64,000 nt of DNA, taken from Streptomyces catenulae (GTDB lineage: Bacteria > Actinomycetota > Actinomycetes > Streptomycetales > Streptomycetaceae). Where the stretch lies: positions 101,064-165,063 of the forward strand of contig NZ_JODY01000009.1 in NCBI RefSeq assembly GCF_000718015.1, read 5' to 3'. The stretch's first letter is position 1, and the number at the start of each line of letters is the position of its first letter. The translations under genes and the position numbers were made by a program. Under the pieces are notes generated by a model that saw only the letters and a list, made by a program, of their open reading frames with translations, was not told where the DNA came from and ran no database searches. This document shows positions 43,761-52,654 of this stretch, one piece after another.

Positions 43761-44018
43761 GTGACGGATTTTGCTGAGGACGAGGGTGAGCTGGCGGCGG
43801 CGGTCGAGGCGCTGAAAGCCGCCGAGGAGCGGGTCGCCGCCGCGCTGCGGAGCTATCTCGCCCGTGACCCGGTGACCGGACGGCCGGTGCACGGCCGGAT
43901 CGGACGGGCGGCGCAGATCACCGGGTGGGGAGAGCAGCGGGTGAAGGAAGTCGTCACCCCGGAGCTGGCCGAGCGGCGCCGGGCCCGGCGCGCCGGTACG
44001 GAGGCGGTGGAGCGATGA
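43761..44018 (+). CDS. Small helix-turn-helix-like protein upstream of the Tap-like gene
   Basis: 85 residues: an acidic helix (F-A-E-D-E-G-E-L-A-A-A-V-E-A-L-K), then P-V-H-G-R-I-G-R-A-A-Q-I-T-G-W-G-E-Q-R-V-K, which looks like a short helix-turn-helix, and a basic tail. GTG 43761 is preferred because a promoter places the transcript start there (leaderless) and the bases before it are AT-rich and not codon-biased; in-frame alternatives are ATG 43713 and GTG 43686. The stop overlaps the next start (ATGA), so the two proteins are translationally coupled and probably act together. The family was not recognised. Confidence 0.7.
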   Translation: MTDFAEDEGELAAAVEALKAAEERVAAALRSYLARDPVTGRPVHGRIGRAAQITGWGEQRVKEVVTPELAERRRARRAGTEAVER

Positions 44019-45820
44019 GCGAGTTCGAGGCCATCGACTCCCTGCTGGCATCCCTCGTCCCCGAGGCGGAACTGCCCGACGCGGCGGCCCGCCGGACCCT
44101 GCGCGAACAGGCCGGACTCTCGAAGGCGCAGGTGGCCCGCGCACTGGGCGTGAGCCCCTCCACGGTCACCGGGTGGGAGTCCGGCCGTGACCCGGCCGGG
44201 CAGACCCGCGCCAAGTACGCCTACCTCCTGGACGGCCTGACCGCGAAGCTCACCCCAGAGGCCGACGCCCCGCCCGTCCCAGAGGCGGAAGCCGCGCCCG
44301 CCCCCGAGGCGGACGGCCCAGGGGCCCCCGAACAGGCCGCTCCGGCCCGGCGGGACGAGCCCGCCGTGGGCACCACCCCGGCACCCACCGGCGGCGGCCA
44401 CGGCGAAGCTCGAACCGAAGGGCCCGAGGACGCCGGGCGCGTAATCCAGCCCGAGGACGCCGAGCGCGCAGAGCAGCCCACGGGCGTCGGGCGCGTAGAG
44501 CGCACCGAGGACGCCGCGCACGCAGAGCACCCCGACGGCGTCAGCCAGGACAGCAACGACGGCACCGGCGATGAGGTCGAGAGCCTGGCCGTGCCGGAGT
44601 CGTGCGTGCTCTGCGGACGCCCGGCCGTCCACCGGGTGGCGGGCTTCCCGCAGCATCTCAGCGCCGCCGACTGTCAGGGCACCGCAGGCCCCCCGGCGGC
44701 CACGCCGAACCCGCAGCCCGCGGCGGCAGCGGCGCCCGCACCGGCCCCCGCACCCGCGCCGAAGGCGGACGCCCCGCGCCGCGCCCCGGCCGCCCGGCGC
44801 CCCTCCGCGCAGTCCGGCAAGCCCGCCGCCCGACGTGGCTTCCGCGCCCCGTCCGAGCCGTCCGACGCCATCGGAAAGGCGGTTCAAGCCGCCCTCGCCG
44901 ACCACCACGGCGACACGGAAGCGGCAACGGCGGCGCTGGTGAGAAGGGCGATCCCGGACGCGATGGCGCTGTTGGACGAAACCCGTAAGGGCGCCCGTTA
45001 CGACATCATCGCCCACCCCTGGATGCCGGACATCCTCCAGAAGCAGAGCTCCCGCGGCCCCGACCACATCTGGGAAGCCCGCCCCAAATGGACCCGCGGC
45101 GAACTGCCCCCGGGCGAACACCAGGTCACCGCGCTCGATATCAACGGCGCATATCTCTCGGCGCTCAAGACCCATCTGCCGATCGGCCAGTTGGAACACT
45201 CCACCGGCTTCTCCCACGACCGGCGCCGCGCCGGTGTCCACCTGATCACCCCGCCGCACTGGGACCACGAGCACACCCTGCCCAACCCGCTCGGCCAGCG
45301 CGACGAACCCGGACCGCTGTGGGTCACCGAACCCACTCTGCGCCTTCTGCAGCGCCTCTCGGGCCCCCGGTACGGACTGTGTGAACCGCCGGAAATCCAC
45401 GAGTCGTACACCTCGGGCGCCACCGAGAATCTGCTGGAGAAATTCCGTACCGTCCTCAAGGACGCACGTGACGGCGCGCTCGCCGCCGAGGACACGGTGA
45501 CGCTGGAATACGTCAAGGCGATGTATGCGAAATTCGTCTCCACCATGGGCGAATCGAATTACAACCGGCAGCTGTACCGCCCCGACTGGATGCACCTCAT
45601 CCGCTCCCAGGCTTTCGCCAACCTCTGGATGAAAGCCCTCAAGGCCCATGAGGAAGGTCTGACCGTCGTACGCGCCATGGGCACCGACGAACTCCACCTC
45701 ATCGGCGACTGGCGGCGCGTCTTCCCCGAAGGCCGCGCGGTGACCGAGGTCAAGGTCAAGGACGTCTACACCGCCGGGACCCCCGTGGAAGCCGCAGGCG
45801 ACGCGGGGGAGGGGGAGTAG
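44015..45820 (+). CDS. Tap-like protein: XRE helix-turn-helix plus polymerase-palm-like region
   Basis: 601 residues. XRE helix-turn-helix at about 28-60 (G-L-S-K-A-Q-V-A-R-A-L-G-V-S-P-S-T-V-T-G-W), a Pro/Ala/Glu-rich linker (about 80-285), and a conserved C-terminal half. The layout and several blocks match my memory of Streptomyces telomere-associated protein Tap, which binds terminal DNA and recruits terminal protein. The C-terminal blocks also follow phi29-type family B polymerases: A-L-D-I-N-G-A-Y-L near 371 (motif A), M-Y-A-K-F near 501 (motif B), and G-T-D-E-L-H-L-I-G near 555 (motif C, where the first Asp of D-T-D is Gly). Polymerase activity is therefore doubtful. It ends at a strong terminator. 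Confidence 0.75.
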   Translation: MSEFEAIDSLLASLVPEAELPDAAARRTLREQAGLSKAQVARALGVSPSTVTGWESGRDPAGQTRAKYAYLLDGLTAKLTPEADAPPVPEAEAAPAPEADGPGAPEQAAPARRDEPAVGTTPAPTGGGHGEARTEGPEDAGRVIQPEDAERAEQPTGVGRVERTEDAAHAEHPDGVSQDSNDGTGDEVESLAVPESCVLCGRPAVHRVAGFPQHLSAADCQGTAGPPAATPNPQPAAAAAPAPAPAPAPKADAPRRAPAARRPSAQSGKPAARRGFRAPSEPSDAIGKAVQAALADHHGDTEAATAALVRRAIPDAMALLDETRKGARYDIIAHPWMPDILQKQSSRGPDHIWEARPKWTRGELPPGEHQVTALDINGAYLSALKTHLPIGQLEHSTGFSHDRRRAGVHLITPPHWDHEHTLPNPLGQRDEPGPLWVTEPTLRLLQRLSGPRYGLCEPPEIHESYTSGATENLLEKFRTVLKDARDGALAAEDTVTLEYVKAMYAKFVSTMGESNYNRQLYRPDWMHLIRSQAFANLWMKALKAHEEGLTVVRAMGTDELHLIGDWRRVFPEGRAVTEVKVKDVYTAGTPVEAAGDAGEGE

Positions 45821-45830
45821 CCCCACGGTT

Positions 45831-45864
45831 CCGTCCCGTCGGCGGTGAACCGCCGACGGGACGG
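45831..45864. terminator. Strong hairpin terminator
   Basis: A 15-bp perfect stem (45831-45845 with 45850-45864) closed by a TGAA loop, 11 bases after the Tap-like stop and shared with the convergent snapalysin gene. Confidence 0.88.
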
Positions 45865-45937
45865 TGCCCGGCCGCTCCGGCGCGCTCCCGCCCGGACGAC
45901 CGGCACACCGTCCCCGCCCGCACCGTTCGGTGGCCGG

Positions 45938-46528
45938 TCAGCGCGTGGTGGCGAAAGCCGGGGCGTCGCGCCAGACGTCCACGACCACATGACGGGCCTT
46001 CAGACGCGCCGCCGATGCGCCGCGGGCGTAGTTCTGGTCGACCTGCGCCGACTCGGTGGCATCCGGCTTGTCGTTGGTGCACGAGGGGCCCGGACCGTGA
46101 CCGGACATGATCTCCGAGCAGGGACCGTCGTAGTCGTCGGGCAGCCCGAGGATGTGCCCGGTCTCGTGCGTCACGACGCGCGCCAGGTCGTACCCCTCGG
46201 TCACCGCCTCCTCGCCCAGCTGCACCTCACCGCTGCCGCCCGGGAAGATCGGCCCCAGCGTCGACTGGGGCCAGCCGCTGGTCGCCTTGTAGACGAAATC
46301 CGCCGAACCGGCCGATGTCGCGGGCTGCAAATGCACATTGTGCTCCGCGGTATTCCAATTCTCCGCGGCCTTCTTGATCGCATCCGCCCACTTCCCGGCC
46401 CCACTGGCGTCGTAGGTGAGCGTGACGACCGCCGTCGTCCTCGGTGCGGCCTGCGCCGGAACGCTCCCGGCCGTAGCGCCCAGCACCGCCGGGACCAGGG
46501 CCGCCGCCGCGACAATTCGATTGATCAT
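45938..46528 (-). CDS. snpA: Snapalysin-type extracellular zinc metalloprotease
   Basis: 196 residues. Signal peptide to about A28 (A-G-S-V-P-A-Q-A-A), then a small M7-family protease. The zinc site is the extended H-E-x-x-H-x-x-G-x-x-D: His121, Glu122, His125, Asp131 in T-H-E-T-G-H-I-L-G-L-P-D; the Asp third ligand is the hallmark of snapalysins. One disulfide is likely (D-G-P-C-S-E and G-P-S-C-T-N). No propeptide of usual length is evident. The usual divergent LysR activator gene is absent next to it. Confidence 0.93.
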   Translation of the reverse strand: MINRIVAAAALVPAVLGATAGSVPAQAAPRTTAVVTLTYDASGAGKWADAIKKAAENWNTAEHNVHLQPATSAGSADFVYKATSGWPQSTLGPIFPGGSGEVQLGEEAVTEGYDLARVVTHETGHILGLPDDYDGPCSEIMSGHGPGPSCTNDKPDATESAQVDQNYARGASAARLKARHVVVDVWRDAPAFATTR

Positions 46529-46973
46529 GGGCCTTGTTCGCCTCCTCGGGCATCAGTTGCCTTGCAAGCGGTAAGGCCACCACGCAGGAATCCGCCGCCA
46601 CAAGTCGGCAACCGGCCGCTCTCACCCCCGCAATTCCGCTGCACATGACGAGAGTTCGGCAACTATGTCGCTCTATGGAAGCCCCCGCACCGGATGCCCC
46701 GGCTTTCCCCGCGCACTTCCCCCGATTGAGGGTGGTTCCGGCCGATGCATGAACCGGTACGCGATCCGCCCGGCGCATTTCCCGATTTCCCGTTCCTCCG
46801 GGCCGGATGCCGGGGGCGTACGCGGCCCCTCCGCGCCGGTCGGCCGACCGCGGCACCGACCGTCCCGCCCTACGCGCCACCCGCCGGAGCGGGGCCCCGG
46901 ACCGGCCGCGTCCCGCCGACCGGCCTGGGCCCCCGCCCCGCGACACGGCCCGCCCCGGGGCGAGCCGGGCCGG
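46529..46973. other. Intergenic region upstream of snapalysin
   Basis: 445 bp between the snapalysin start and the glutamate decarboxylase stop, both on the minus strand. The part nearest snapalysin (46529-46760) is AT-richer and should hold its promoter; the rest is GC-rich with no supported gene. No LysR-family ORF is present. Confidence 0.55.
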
Positions 46974-48356
46974 TCAGGTGTGGGCGAAGCCGGATCCGGC
47001 CTCGTGGGCGGGTGGGGTGGCGGTGAGCCGGTCGACGGCGTCGCCGAGGGCGCTCAGGAGGGACTCCGCGAGGTCCCGACCGAAGCCCTCGCGGACCACG
47101 ATGCGCAGGACGGAGATCTCCTCGGCATTGGGCGGCATGGTGTAGGCGGGCACCTGCCAGCCGTGGCGGCGCAGTTCGTCGGAGACATGGAAGACCGTGA
47201 ACCGGCTCGCGTCGTTGAGCTTGAACGACACGACGGGGATGTCCGTACCGTCGCTGATCACGTCGAAGACGCCGAGCTTCGTGATGCCGTCGGCGAGGAA
47301 GCGCGCGGTGTTCCGCAGCCCGGTCATGACCTTGGTGTAGCCCTCGCGCCCGAGGCGGACGAAGTTGTAGTACTGCCCGACGACCTGGTTCCCGGGGCGG
47401 GAGAAGTTGAGGGTGAAGGTGGGCATGTCACCGCCCAGGTAGTTCACATGGAAGATCAGGTCCTCGGGCAGCTCCTCGGCCGCGCGCCAGACGACGAAGC
47501 CTATGCCCGGGTAGGTGAGGCCGTACTTGTGGCCGGAAACGTTGATCGACTTCACCTGCGGGAGCCGGAAGTCCCACTCCAGGTCGGGGTGGAGGAACGG
47601 CGCGACGAACCCGCCCGAGGCGGCGTCGACATGGAGGGCGATGTCGGTGCCGTGCTCGGCGTTGTAGGCCACCACCTTGTCGTGGATGGCCTTGATGGGC
47701 TCGAACTCGCCGGTGTGGGTGGTGCCCAGGATCGGCACCACGCCGATCGTGTTCTCGTCCACGTAGGACATGGTCTCGTCCGCGTCGACGGTGAACCGGT
47801 CGGTGGCCACCGGCACATAACGGGGCTCGACGTCCCAGTAGCGGCAGAACTTCTCCCACACCACCTGGACGTTGGAGCCCATCACCAGGTTCGGACGGTC
47901 CGTGGGAAGACCGGCGGCCTCCCGGCGGGCGCGCCACTTCCACTTCATGGCGAGACCGCCGAGCATGACCGCCTCGGAGGAGCCGAGGGTGGAGACGCCG
48001 ACCGCGTCGCCCTGCGTGGGCGCGTGGAACAGCTCCGCGACGATGTTGACGCAGCGCCGCTCGATCTCCGCGGTCTGCGGATACTCGTCCTTGTCGATCA
48101 TGTTCTTGTCGAACGTCTCGGCCATCAGCTTCTCGGCCTCGGGGTCCATCCACGTCGTCACGAATGTCGCCATGTTCAGCCGTGAACTGCCGTCCAGCAG
48201 CAGTTCGTCATGGATCATCCGGTAGACCGCCTCGGGCGCCGCCTCCTGGTCGGGCATCCTGTTCTTCGGAACCTGCACGCTCCCCAGACGTCCGGTGTAG
48301 GCCGGATCGATCAGCGACTCACTGCTGTCATGACGGTGCACCACGAGAACTCCCAC
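46974..48356 (-). CDS. gadB: Glutamate decarboxylase
   Basis: 460 residues, PLP-dependent, converting glutamate to GABA with uptake of a proton. Group II decarboxylase landmarks: L-G-S-S-E-A-V-M-L-G-G near 125, H-V-D-A-A-S-G-G-F near 243, the PLP lysine in S-I-N-V-S-G-H-K-Y-G near 276, and C-terminal V-L-R-I-V-V-R-E-G-F. Length and motifs match bacterial GadB. No gadC antiporter is next to it, although a TDT-type membrane protein gene follows. The GTG at 48356 begins the conserved N-terminal region. Confidence 0.95.
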   Translation of the reverse strand: MGVLVVHRHDSSESLIDPAYTGRLGSVQVPKNRMPDQEAAPEAVYRMIHDELLLDGSSRLNMATFVTTWMDPEAEKLMAETFDKNMIDKDEYPQTAEIERRCVNIVAELFHAPTQGDAVGVSTLGSSEAVMLGGLAMKWKWRARREAAGLPTDRPNLVMGSNVQVVWEKFCRYWDVEPRYVPVATDRFTVDADETMSYVDENTIGVVPILGTTHTGEFEPIKAIHDKVVAYNAEHGTDIALHVDAASGGFVAPFLHPDLEWDFRLPQVKSINVSGHKYGLTYPGIGFVVWRAAEELPEDLIFHVNYLGGDMPTFTLNFSRPGNQVVGQYYNFVRLGREGYTKVMTGLRNTARFLADGITKLGVFDVISDGTDIPVVSFKLNDASRFTVFHVSDELRRHGWQVPAYTMPPNAEEISVLRIVVREGFGRDLAESLLSALGDAVDRLTATPPAHEAGSGFAHT

Positions 48357-48524
48357 GTCGGTCGGGTCGGTATGCGGACCGGTCGGCCCGCCGGGTCCGA
48401 GGGCTCCGGCGCCCGGACATGCCGATGCTGCCAGGTCCGCTGTCTGCCACGAGGACGATCGGAGAACCGATGCGGTTCACTCCGGATACCTATGAGTCCC
48501 GGCGCTCCGCCCGGTGCCGCCCGG

Positions 48525-49496
48525 CTACGGCATTTGTGGGGGTTCTGGCCGCCGTCCGGCGCGCGGTCGCGGCCGGGGGAGGGTACGGCACAGGCCGTAC
48601 GCGGCCGGGAACCAGGCGGCCACGGCGATCCACAGCAGGACGTGACCGAGGGCGCCCAGCCACGGGACGGCGGCCACGGTCGCGGTGGAGAGCGCCGCCA
48701 CCGCGGTCATGGCGAGGGGGAAGACCGTGGCCCAGCGGCGCACGTCGTACACCGGACGCGGCCGGACGATCTCGCCGCCCAGCAGCACCGCGTACCAGGC
48801 CAGGGCGAGCGCGAGCAGCACGAGATCCGTGATCCGCAGGGCCGCCGCCGTGCCGCCCGACCACACGCCGGAGGCGAGGAGCCGGGACCCGGCGAGCGCC
48901 GAGATCGCCATCGCGCCGCCCGCGATCCAGTGGTCGCCCGCACCCGTCACCACCTGGCGCAACTCGAACCGGGCCAGCACCACCACGTACAGCACCAGCC
49001 CCAAGGCGAAGGCGGCCAGTGCCGCCCGGGCGAGCCAGTCGCCGACCGCCGGGGCGAGCACGGCGGCCAGCACCGCGAGCCCCTGGGTGGCGACGCAGAT
49101 CAGGAACATCGCGCCCGGCACCCGCCGCGGCAACCGCCGCACCACCGAGGCGAGCAGCCCCGGCCACAGCACGGCGGCGAGCAGCAGCAACGCGACGGCG
49201 GGCGGGACCGCGCCCAGGAGCGCGCAGCGCACCCCGAGCACCGTCGTGGCGGCGACGGCGGTGAGCGCGGGCGGGGTACCGGCCTTCCCCCGCCAGCGGC
49301 CCCGATCCCCCAGGAACAGCGCCGCGAACCCGTACGCGAGGACCACCCACAGGGCGGCGGCCAGGGCGAACGCCACCAGGGAGAGCACCGCGTATCCGGT
49401 CAGATGCAGGCCGACCGAGAGGGTGCCCGTGGCCATCACCGCGGCTCCGGTCGCCGGTGGCAGGTCGGCCCACCAGGGGGCGCAGCGCTCCGTCAT
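48525..49496 (-). CDS. TDT/TehA-type transporter (SLAC1 fold)
   Basis: 323 residues with about ten hydrophobic helices and a polar Pro/Arg-rich tail. The first helix, P-P-A-T-G-A-A-V-M-A-T-G-T-L-S-V-G, matches the tellurite-resistance/dicarboxylate transporter family of anion channels and exporters. Anion or dicarboxylate export is the family role; no specific substrate can be read. It lies upstream of nothing on this strand except glutamate decarboxylase, 168 bp further on. Confidence 0.82.
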   Translation of the reverse strand: MTERCAPWWADLPPATGAAVMATGTLSVGLHLTGYAVLSLVAFALAAALWVVLAYGFAALFLGDRGRWRGKAGTPPALTAVAATTVLGVRCALLGAVPPAVALLLLAAVLWPGLLASVVRRLPRRVPGAMFLICVATQGLAVLAAVLAPAVGDWLARAALAAFALGLVLYVVVLARFELRQVVTGAGDHWIAGGAMAISALAGSRLLASGVWSGGTAAALRITDLVLLALALAWYAVLLGGEIVRPRPVYDVRRWATVFPLAMTAVAALSTATVAAVPWLGALGHVLLWIAVAAWFPAAYGLCRTLPRPRPRAGRRPEPPQMP

Positions 49497-49549
49497 ACGC
49501 CCATCACAGCGGGATCGGCCCGGCGGTGCCAGTACGCCCCCACCGGGAG

Positions 49550-49573
49550 CGCCGCCCCGGGGCCGGGGCGGCG
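49550..49573 (-). terminator. Hairpin terminator of the DUF4232-like gene
   Basis: CGCCGCCCC (49550-49558) pairs with GGGGCGGCG (49565-49573) around 6 bases, 16 bp past the stop of the minus-strand lipoprotein gene. Confidence 0.7.
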
Positions 49574-49588
49574 AGGGGCGCGGGCCCG

Positions 49589-50254
49589 TCAGAAGTCGTA
49601 GGGCTTCTTGGCGTTCCAGTTCAGGACGTCGGCCTCGTTGTAGGTGAACTCCGGCTTCTCGCCCTTGACGTCGACGGAGTAGGCGGGCTTGTCCTGGCCG
49701 TTGTGGCCGCGCAGCGCGACGGAGAGGCCGGTGCCGGTCCGGTTGTCCTTGCCGTAGTCGAAGAGGTTGACGGCGCTGTAGAGCTTGCCGCCGGGCCGCA
49801 CCGTGATCGCCTGGTGGCCGCCCTCCTCCTTCTTCGAGAGCGGCAGCGTGGTGCCCTCACCGTTGATCTTCACGGACGGGTACGAGGTGATCAGGCATGG
49901 CTTGTCGCCCTTGTTCGCCGCGGTGAGCAGCAGATGGTCACCCTGCTGACCGGCGAACCGGTGCTCGGCGGTGACCAGCAGTTCGTCGCCGACGCACTCC
50001 TCGACGCCCGCCTCCGTGCCACCCTTGCCCGCGGAGGTACCCGCGCCGCCCGACGCCGACTTGGTCCGCCCCTCGGCGTCCGTGCCGTTGGCCTCGGCCG
50101 AGGAGCCCTTGGCGTCCGCACCGGACGCGGGCTTGCTCTGCCCGGATGCGTCGCTCTTCGTGGCGCTGTCGGCGCCGCCGCAGGCGGTCAGGCTCAGCGC
50201 GAGGGCGGCGGTGGCGGTCGCCAGGACGGTGGCGCGGATGCGGGAAGTGCGCAT
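49589..50254 (-). CDS. Secreted lipoprotein, DUF4232-like
   Basis: 221 residues. Signal peptide with lipobox L-T-A-C, lipidated Cys25, a Ser/Gly/Ala/Lys-rich linker (26-95), and a C-terminal beta domain with two cysteines (E-E-C-V-G-D, K-P-C-L-I-T). H-Q-A-I-T-V-R-P-G-G-K-L-Y-S-A-V is the DUF4232 pattern. It is anchored on the outer membrane face; function unknown. ATG 50254 starts the signal peptide; the longer GTG frame is not protein-like. Confidence 0.85.
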   Translation of the reverse strand: MRTSRIRATVLATATAALALSLTACGGADSATKSDASGQSKPASGADAKGSSAEANGTDAEGRTKSASGGAGTSAGKGGTEAGVEECVGDELLVTAEHRFAGQQGDHLLLTAANKGDKPCLITSYPSVKINGEGTTLPLSKKEEGGHQAITVRPGGKLYSAVNLFDYGKDNRTGTGLSVALRGHNGQDKPAYSVDVKGEKPEFTYNEADVLNWNAKKPYDF

Positions 50255-50488
50255 GGTTCGGGTCCCCTGTGGTCGGACGCGGGACCTCTCCGTGTCGTCC
50301 CGCGGTGTGATCACCACTGTCGCCGGGCCCACTGACGTTCTGGAAACGCCTCACTTACGTCCCACAGGCGACGGCGTACGGAGAGGTTCCGCGGTGGCGC
50401 GGAGGCAGCGGTCCGGCGGAACACCGGGTGGTACAAGGGGCATCCTGCTACTGTCCGTGTACGTACAAATCACCAGGGGGTGGCACAC

Positions 50489-50662
50489 ATGGGAATTCGC
50501 TCCGGACTGCCGGCCAAGATCGTGGCCTTTGTGCTGCACGGCCGTCGCGCCCGAGCCACCGACACCGATCCGCACGGCCCCGGACCGGACAAGCACGCCG
50601 GTCTCGCCATGCACTACCGGCCGACTTCGTCGGCCTCGTACGGGAATTCGCGGACTCTGTGA
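50489..50662 (+). CDS. Possible small protein
   Basis: A 57-codon frame whose ATG follows AGGGGG by 8 bases, in an AT-richer stretch with TACTGT and GTACGTAC upstream that could be promoter elements. The product begins M-G-I-R-S-G-L-P-A-K-I-V-A-F-V-L-H-G-R-R. No family is recognised. The placement of ribosome site and promoter favours a real gene, but the codon bias is only moderate. Confidence 0.4.
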   Translation: MGIRSGLPAKIVAFVLHGRRARATDTDPHGPGPDKHAGLAMHYRPTSSASYGNSRTL

Positions 50663-50738
50663 ACTCCGGACGCCGTTCCGCCTGCCGGAGAAGGCCGCGG
50701 GCACCGGCGTCACACCGTAGCCACGGGCGGAAGCCGGT

Positions 50739-51647
50739 TCAGAGGTGGTCGGCCGGGTCGCCGTCCGGGGCGAGGCGCATCCCGGGCTTGAGACAGGCGC
50801 GGCCGGTCCTGCCGGGCGGCAGGACGGGCGCCAGGGCGCGCAGGACGCGGGCGGGGGCGTCGCCGGTGTACTGCTCCAGCAGCGGCGTCGCCCGCAGGAG
50901 GAGGCGGCCGCCGGACAGTTCGGTGACACCGTGGAAGGCGCCCGAGGCACGCAGCGTCCGCGCCCCGCCGACCTTCGCGGCGACATCCGCGGAGCACACG
51001 GTGGCCCAGGAGTAGCCGCGCAGCGTCCGTTCGCTCTCCGGCACGGTGTCCTCGGCGAAGAGGTTCAGCGTCCGCTCCAGCGCGGTGCCGAAGTCCGCGT
51101 CCGCGTCGTCGCTGAGATGTCCGTACGTGGCGTTCAGCCGCTCCGTCCAGACCGCGAGGTGGTCCAGCCACCGCTGCTGGACCGCCCCGGAATCCCGCCA
51201 GGGTATGAGCGCGGGCGGCGCCTGGGCACCGAAGCGGACCCACTCGGGGCGGTCCGGCAGCCGCTGGAACTCCAGGGTCACCGCCACGTCGTCCTCCACC
51301 GGGCGGCCGTGTGCGTCGAGTTGGTGCATGAGGAGTACGCAGGTGACCGGCGGGGTGACGGCGAGGCTGTTCAGGAGCCGTTGCCAGCTCCGCCGGGTGT
51401 ACCGCGACTGCCGCATGGCCCCCGAGCGCTGCACCAGCAGCTGCGCGCTCACCCCGTACGGCGGGCCCCAGGGCGCCCGGTGGTCCTTCTCGTCCGGGCC
51501 GCGGGCGGCGGGCTCGGCGGCCAGACCCGCTTCGTACCCGGGGAAGATCTCGGCCCTGGCCTCGGTCAGCCAGGCCCGGGCCGATCGGACGAAGTCCTCC
51601 GCCCGGTCGATCCGGCAGGTCAGTTCGAGCAGCAGCGTGCCCGTCAT
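50739..51647 (-). CDS. Hypothetical protein
   Basis: 302 residues, soluble, with no signal or membrane segment. Blocks such as L-N-A-T-Y-G-H-L-S-D-D, L-R-G-Y-S-W-A-T-V-C-S and L-L-L-R-A-T-P give it the look of a conserved actinobacterial protein (immunity-protein-like/DUF3396-type layout is possible), but I cannot assign it. Codon bias is strong throughout. ATG 51647 is followed directly by a strand-like M-T-G-T-L-L-L-E-L-T. Confidence 0.72.
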   Translation of the reverse strand: MTGTLLLELTCRIDRAEDFVRSARAWLTEARAEIFPGYEAGLAAEPAARGPDEKDHRAPWGPPYGVSAQLLVQRSGAMRQSRYTRRSWQRLLNSLAVTPPVTCVLLMHQLDAHGRPVEDDVAVTLEFQRLPDRPEWVRFGAQAPPALIPWRDSGAVQQRWLDHLAVWTERLNATYGHLSDDADADFGTALERTLNLFAEDTVPESERTLRGYSWATVCSADVAAKVGGARTLRASGAFHGVTELSGGRLLLRATPLLEQYTGDAPARVLRALAPVLPPGRTGRACLKPGMRLAPDGDPADHL

Positions 51648-51962
51648 ACCGTCGGTACACCATCCGTCACTGTCGCGGGCGGGTCAGGAGAGGCCGTCGA
51701 GGGAGCCGCCCAGGTGGCCGGGACGGCCGCCCCGGCGGCTCGGCGGCGGGGCGGGGGAGGGGCGCAGGGACTTCGGGGTGCGACACGCCACGACTCCGCT
51801 CCGGTCGGACTCGACTCGGCTCGGCGAACATCTTCCCCCAACAGTCCGTAAAATTCCGGGAGTTCGGCCCTTCGGCGTTCTCGGGCGCCTCGATTCCGCG
51901 AGCCGTGCCCGACACCGCACAGGGCCGCGCGGACCGGCCGCGGGCCGTCGGGCGCCGCACCG
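51648..51962. other. Intergenic region
   Basis: 315 bp between two minus-strand genes. It contains an AT-richer patch near 51830-51860 (CAACAGTCCGTAAAATTCCG), probably the promoter of the downstream hypothetical gene. Nothing else is supported. Confidence 0.5.
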
Positions 51963-52508
51963 TCACCGCGGCGCGGGCTCCGGGTCCGTCGCCAGCCGCG
52001 CATGGAGTTCCACGTCGAAGCGGACCCCGTCGTAGGCGAGCTTCTGCCGCTGCCGCCCCTCCACCGCGAACCCGGCCGCGCGCGCCACCCCGCAGGAGGC
52101 GGGGTTGTTCACCCGGTGCCCGAGCTCCAGCCGGAAGAGTCCGGCCTCGTCGAAGGCCCAGCGGGCCACCGCACCGCAGGCGCGCGACGCCACGCCCCGG
52201 CCGCGCGCCGTCGCCGTCGTCCAGTAGGAGACCCACCCCACGGCATGGCGCCGGTCCACCGGGCCGACGCACACCTGGCCGAGAACGTGGTCACCGCCGT
52301 CGACGACGGCGAAGGAGTAGGCGGAACCGGCGTCCCACCGGTCACCACGGTCCGCCGTCCACCGCTCGGCCGCCCGGACGGAATCGACCGGCTCCACGGA
52401 CTGCCCCTGCATCAGCGGATCCGCGAACGCGATCGCCACCGCCCCGGCGTCCTCGGCCCGCCACCGGCGCAACACCAGGCCGTCGGTGGCCGCCACCCGC
52501 TCACGCAT
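51963..52508 (-). CDS. GNAT-family N-acetyltransferase (RimJ/RimL-like)
   Basis: 181 residues. Acetyl-CoA motif A as Y-W-T-T-A-T-A-R-G-R-G-V-A-S-R-A near 93-108, with L-G-H-R-V-N-N-P-A-S-C-G-V-A-R-A-A-G-F following: the N-x-x-S/x-A-x-x-x-G-F pattern of RimJ/RimL-type enzymes that acetylate protein N-termini or amine metabolites. ATG 52508 starts the domain; upstream sequence has no homology. The target is unknown. Confidence 0.88.
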   Translation of the reverse strand: MRERVAATDGLVLRRWRAEDAGAVAIAFADPLMQGQSVEPVDSVRAAERWTADRGDRWDAGSAYSFAVVDGGDHVLGQVCVGPVDRRHAVGWVSYWTTATARGRGVASRACGAVARWAFDEAGLFRLELGHRVNNPASCGVARAAGFAVEGRQRQKLAYDGVRFDVELHARLATDPEPAPR

Positions 52509-52654
52509 CCCGCGAGTCTCACCCGGCGGACGGCATCTGTCACGCCCGTTTCGCCGGACGGCCCGGGGCCACGGGGGGAGGCGCGGACCGCCCGCGGCGA
52601 CCGGACGCGTACCGGCCGGGCAGTTCCCCGGGACGGAGCTGCCCGGCGAACCGC

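Noticed and set aside
42392..45937. Integrated element around the Tap-like gene
   Set aside because: No integrase, attachment-site repeats, tRNA or transfer genes were seen, so a mobile element cannot be supported although the gene content is suggestive.
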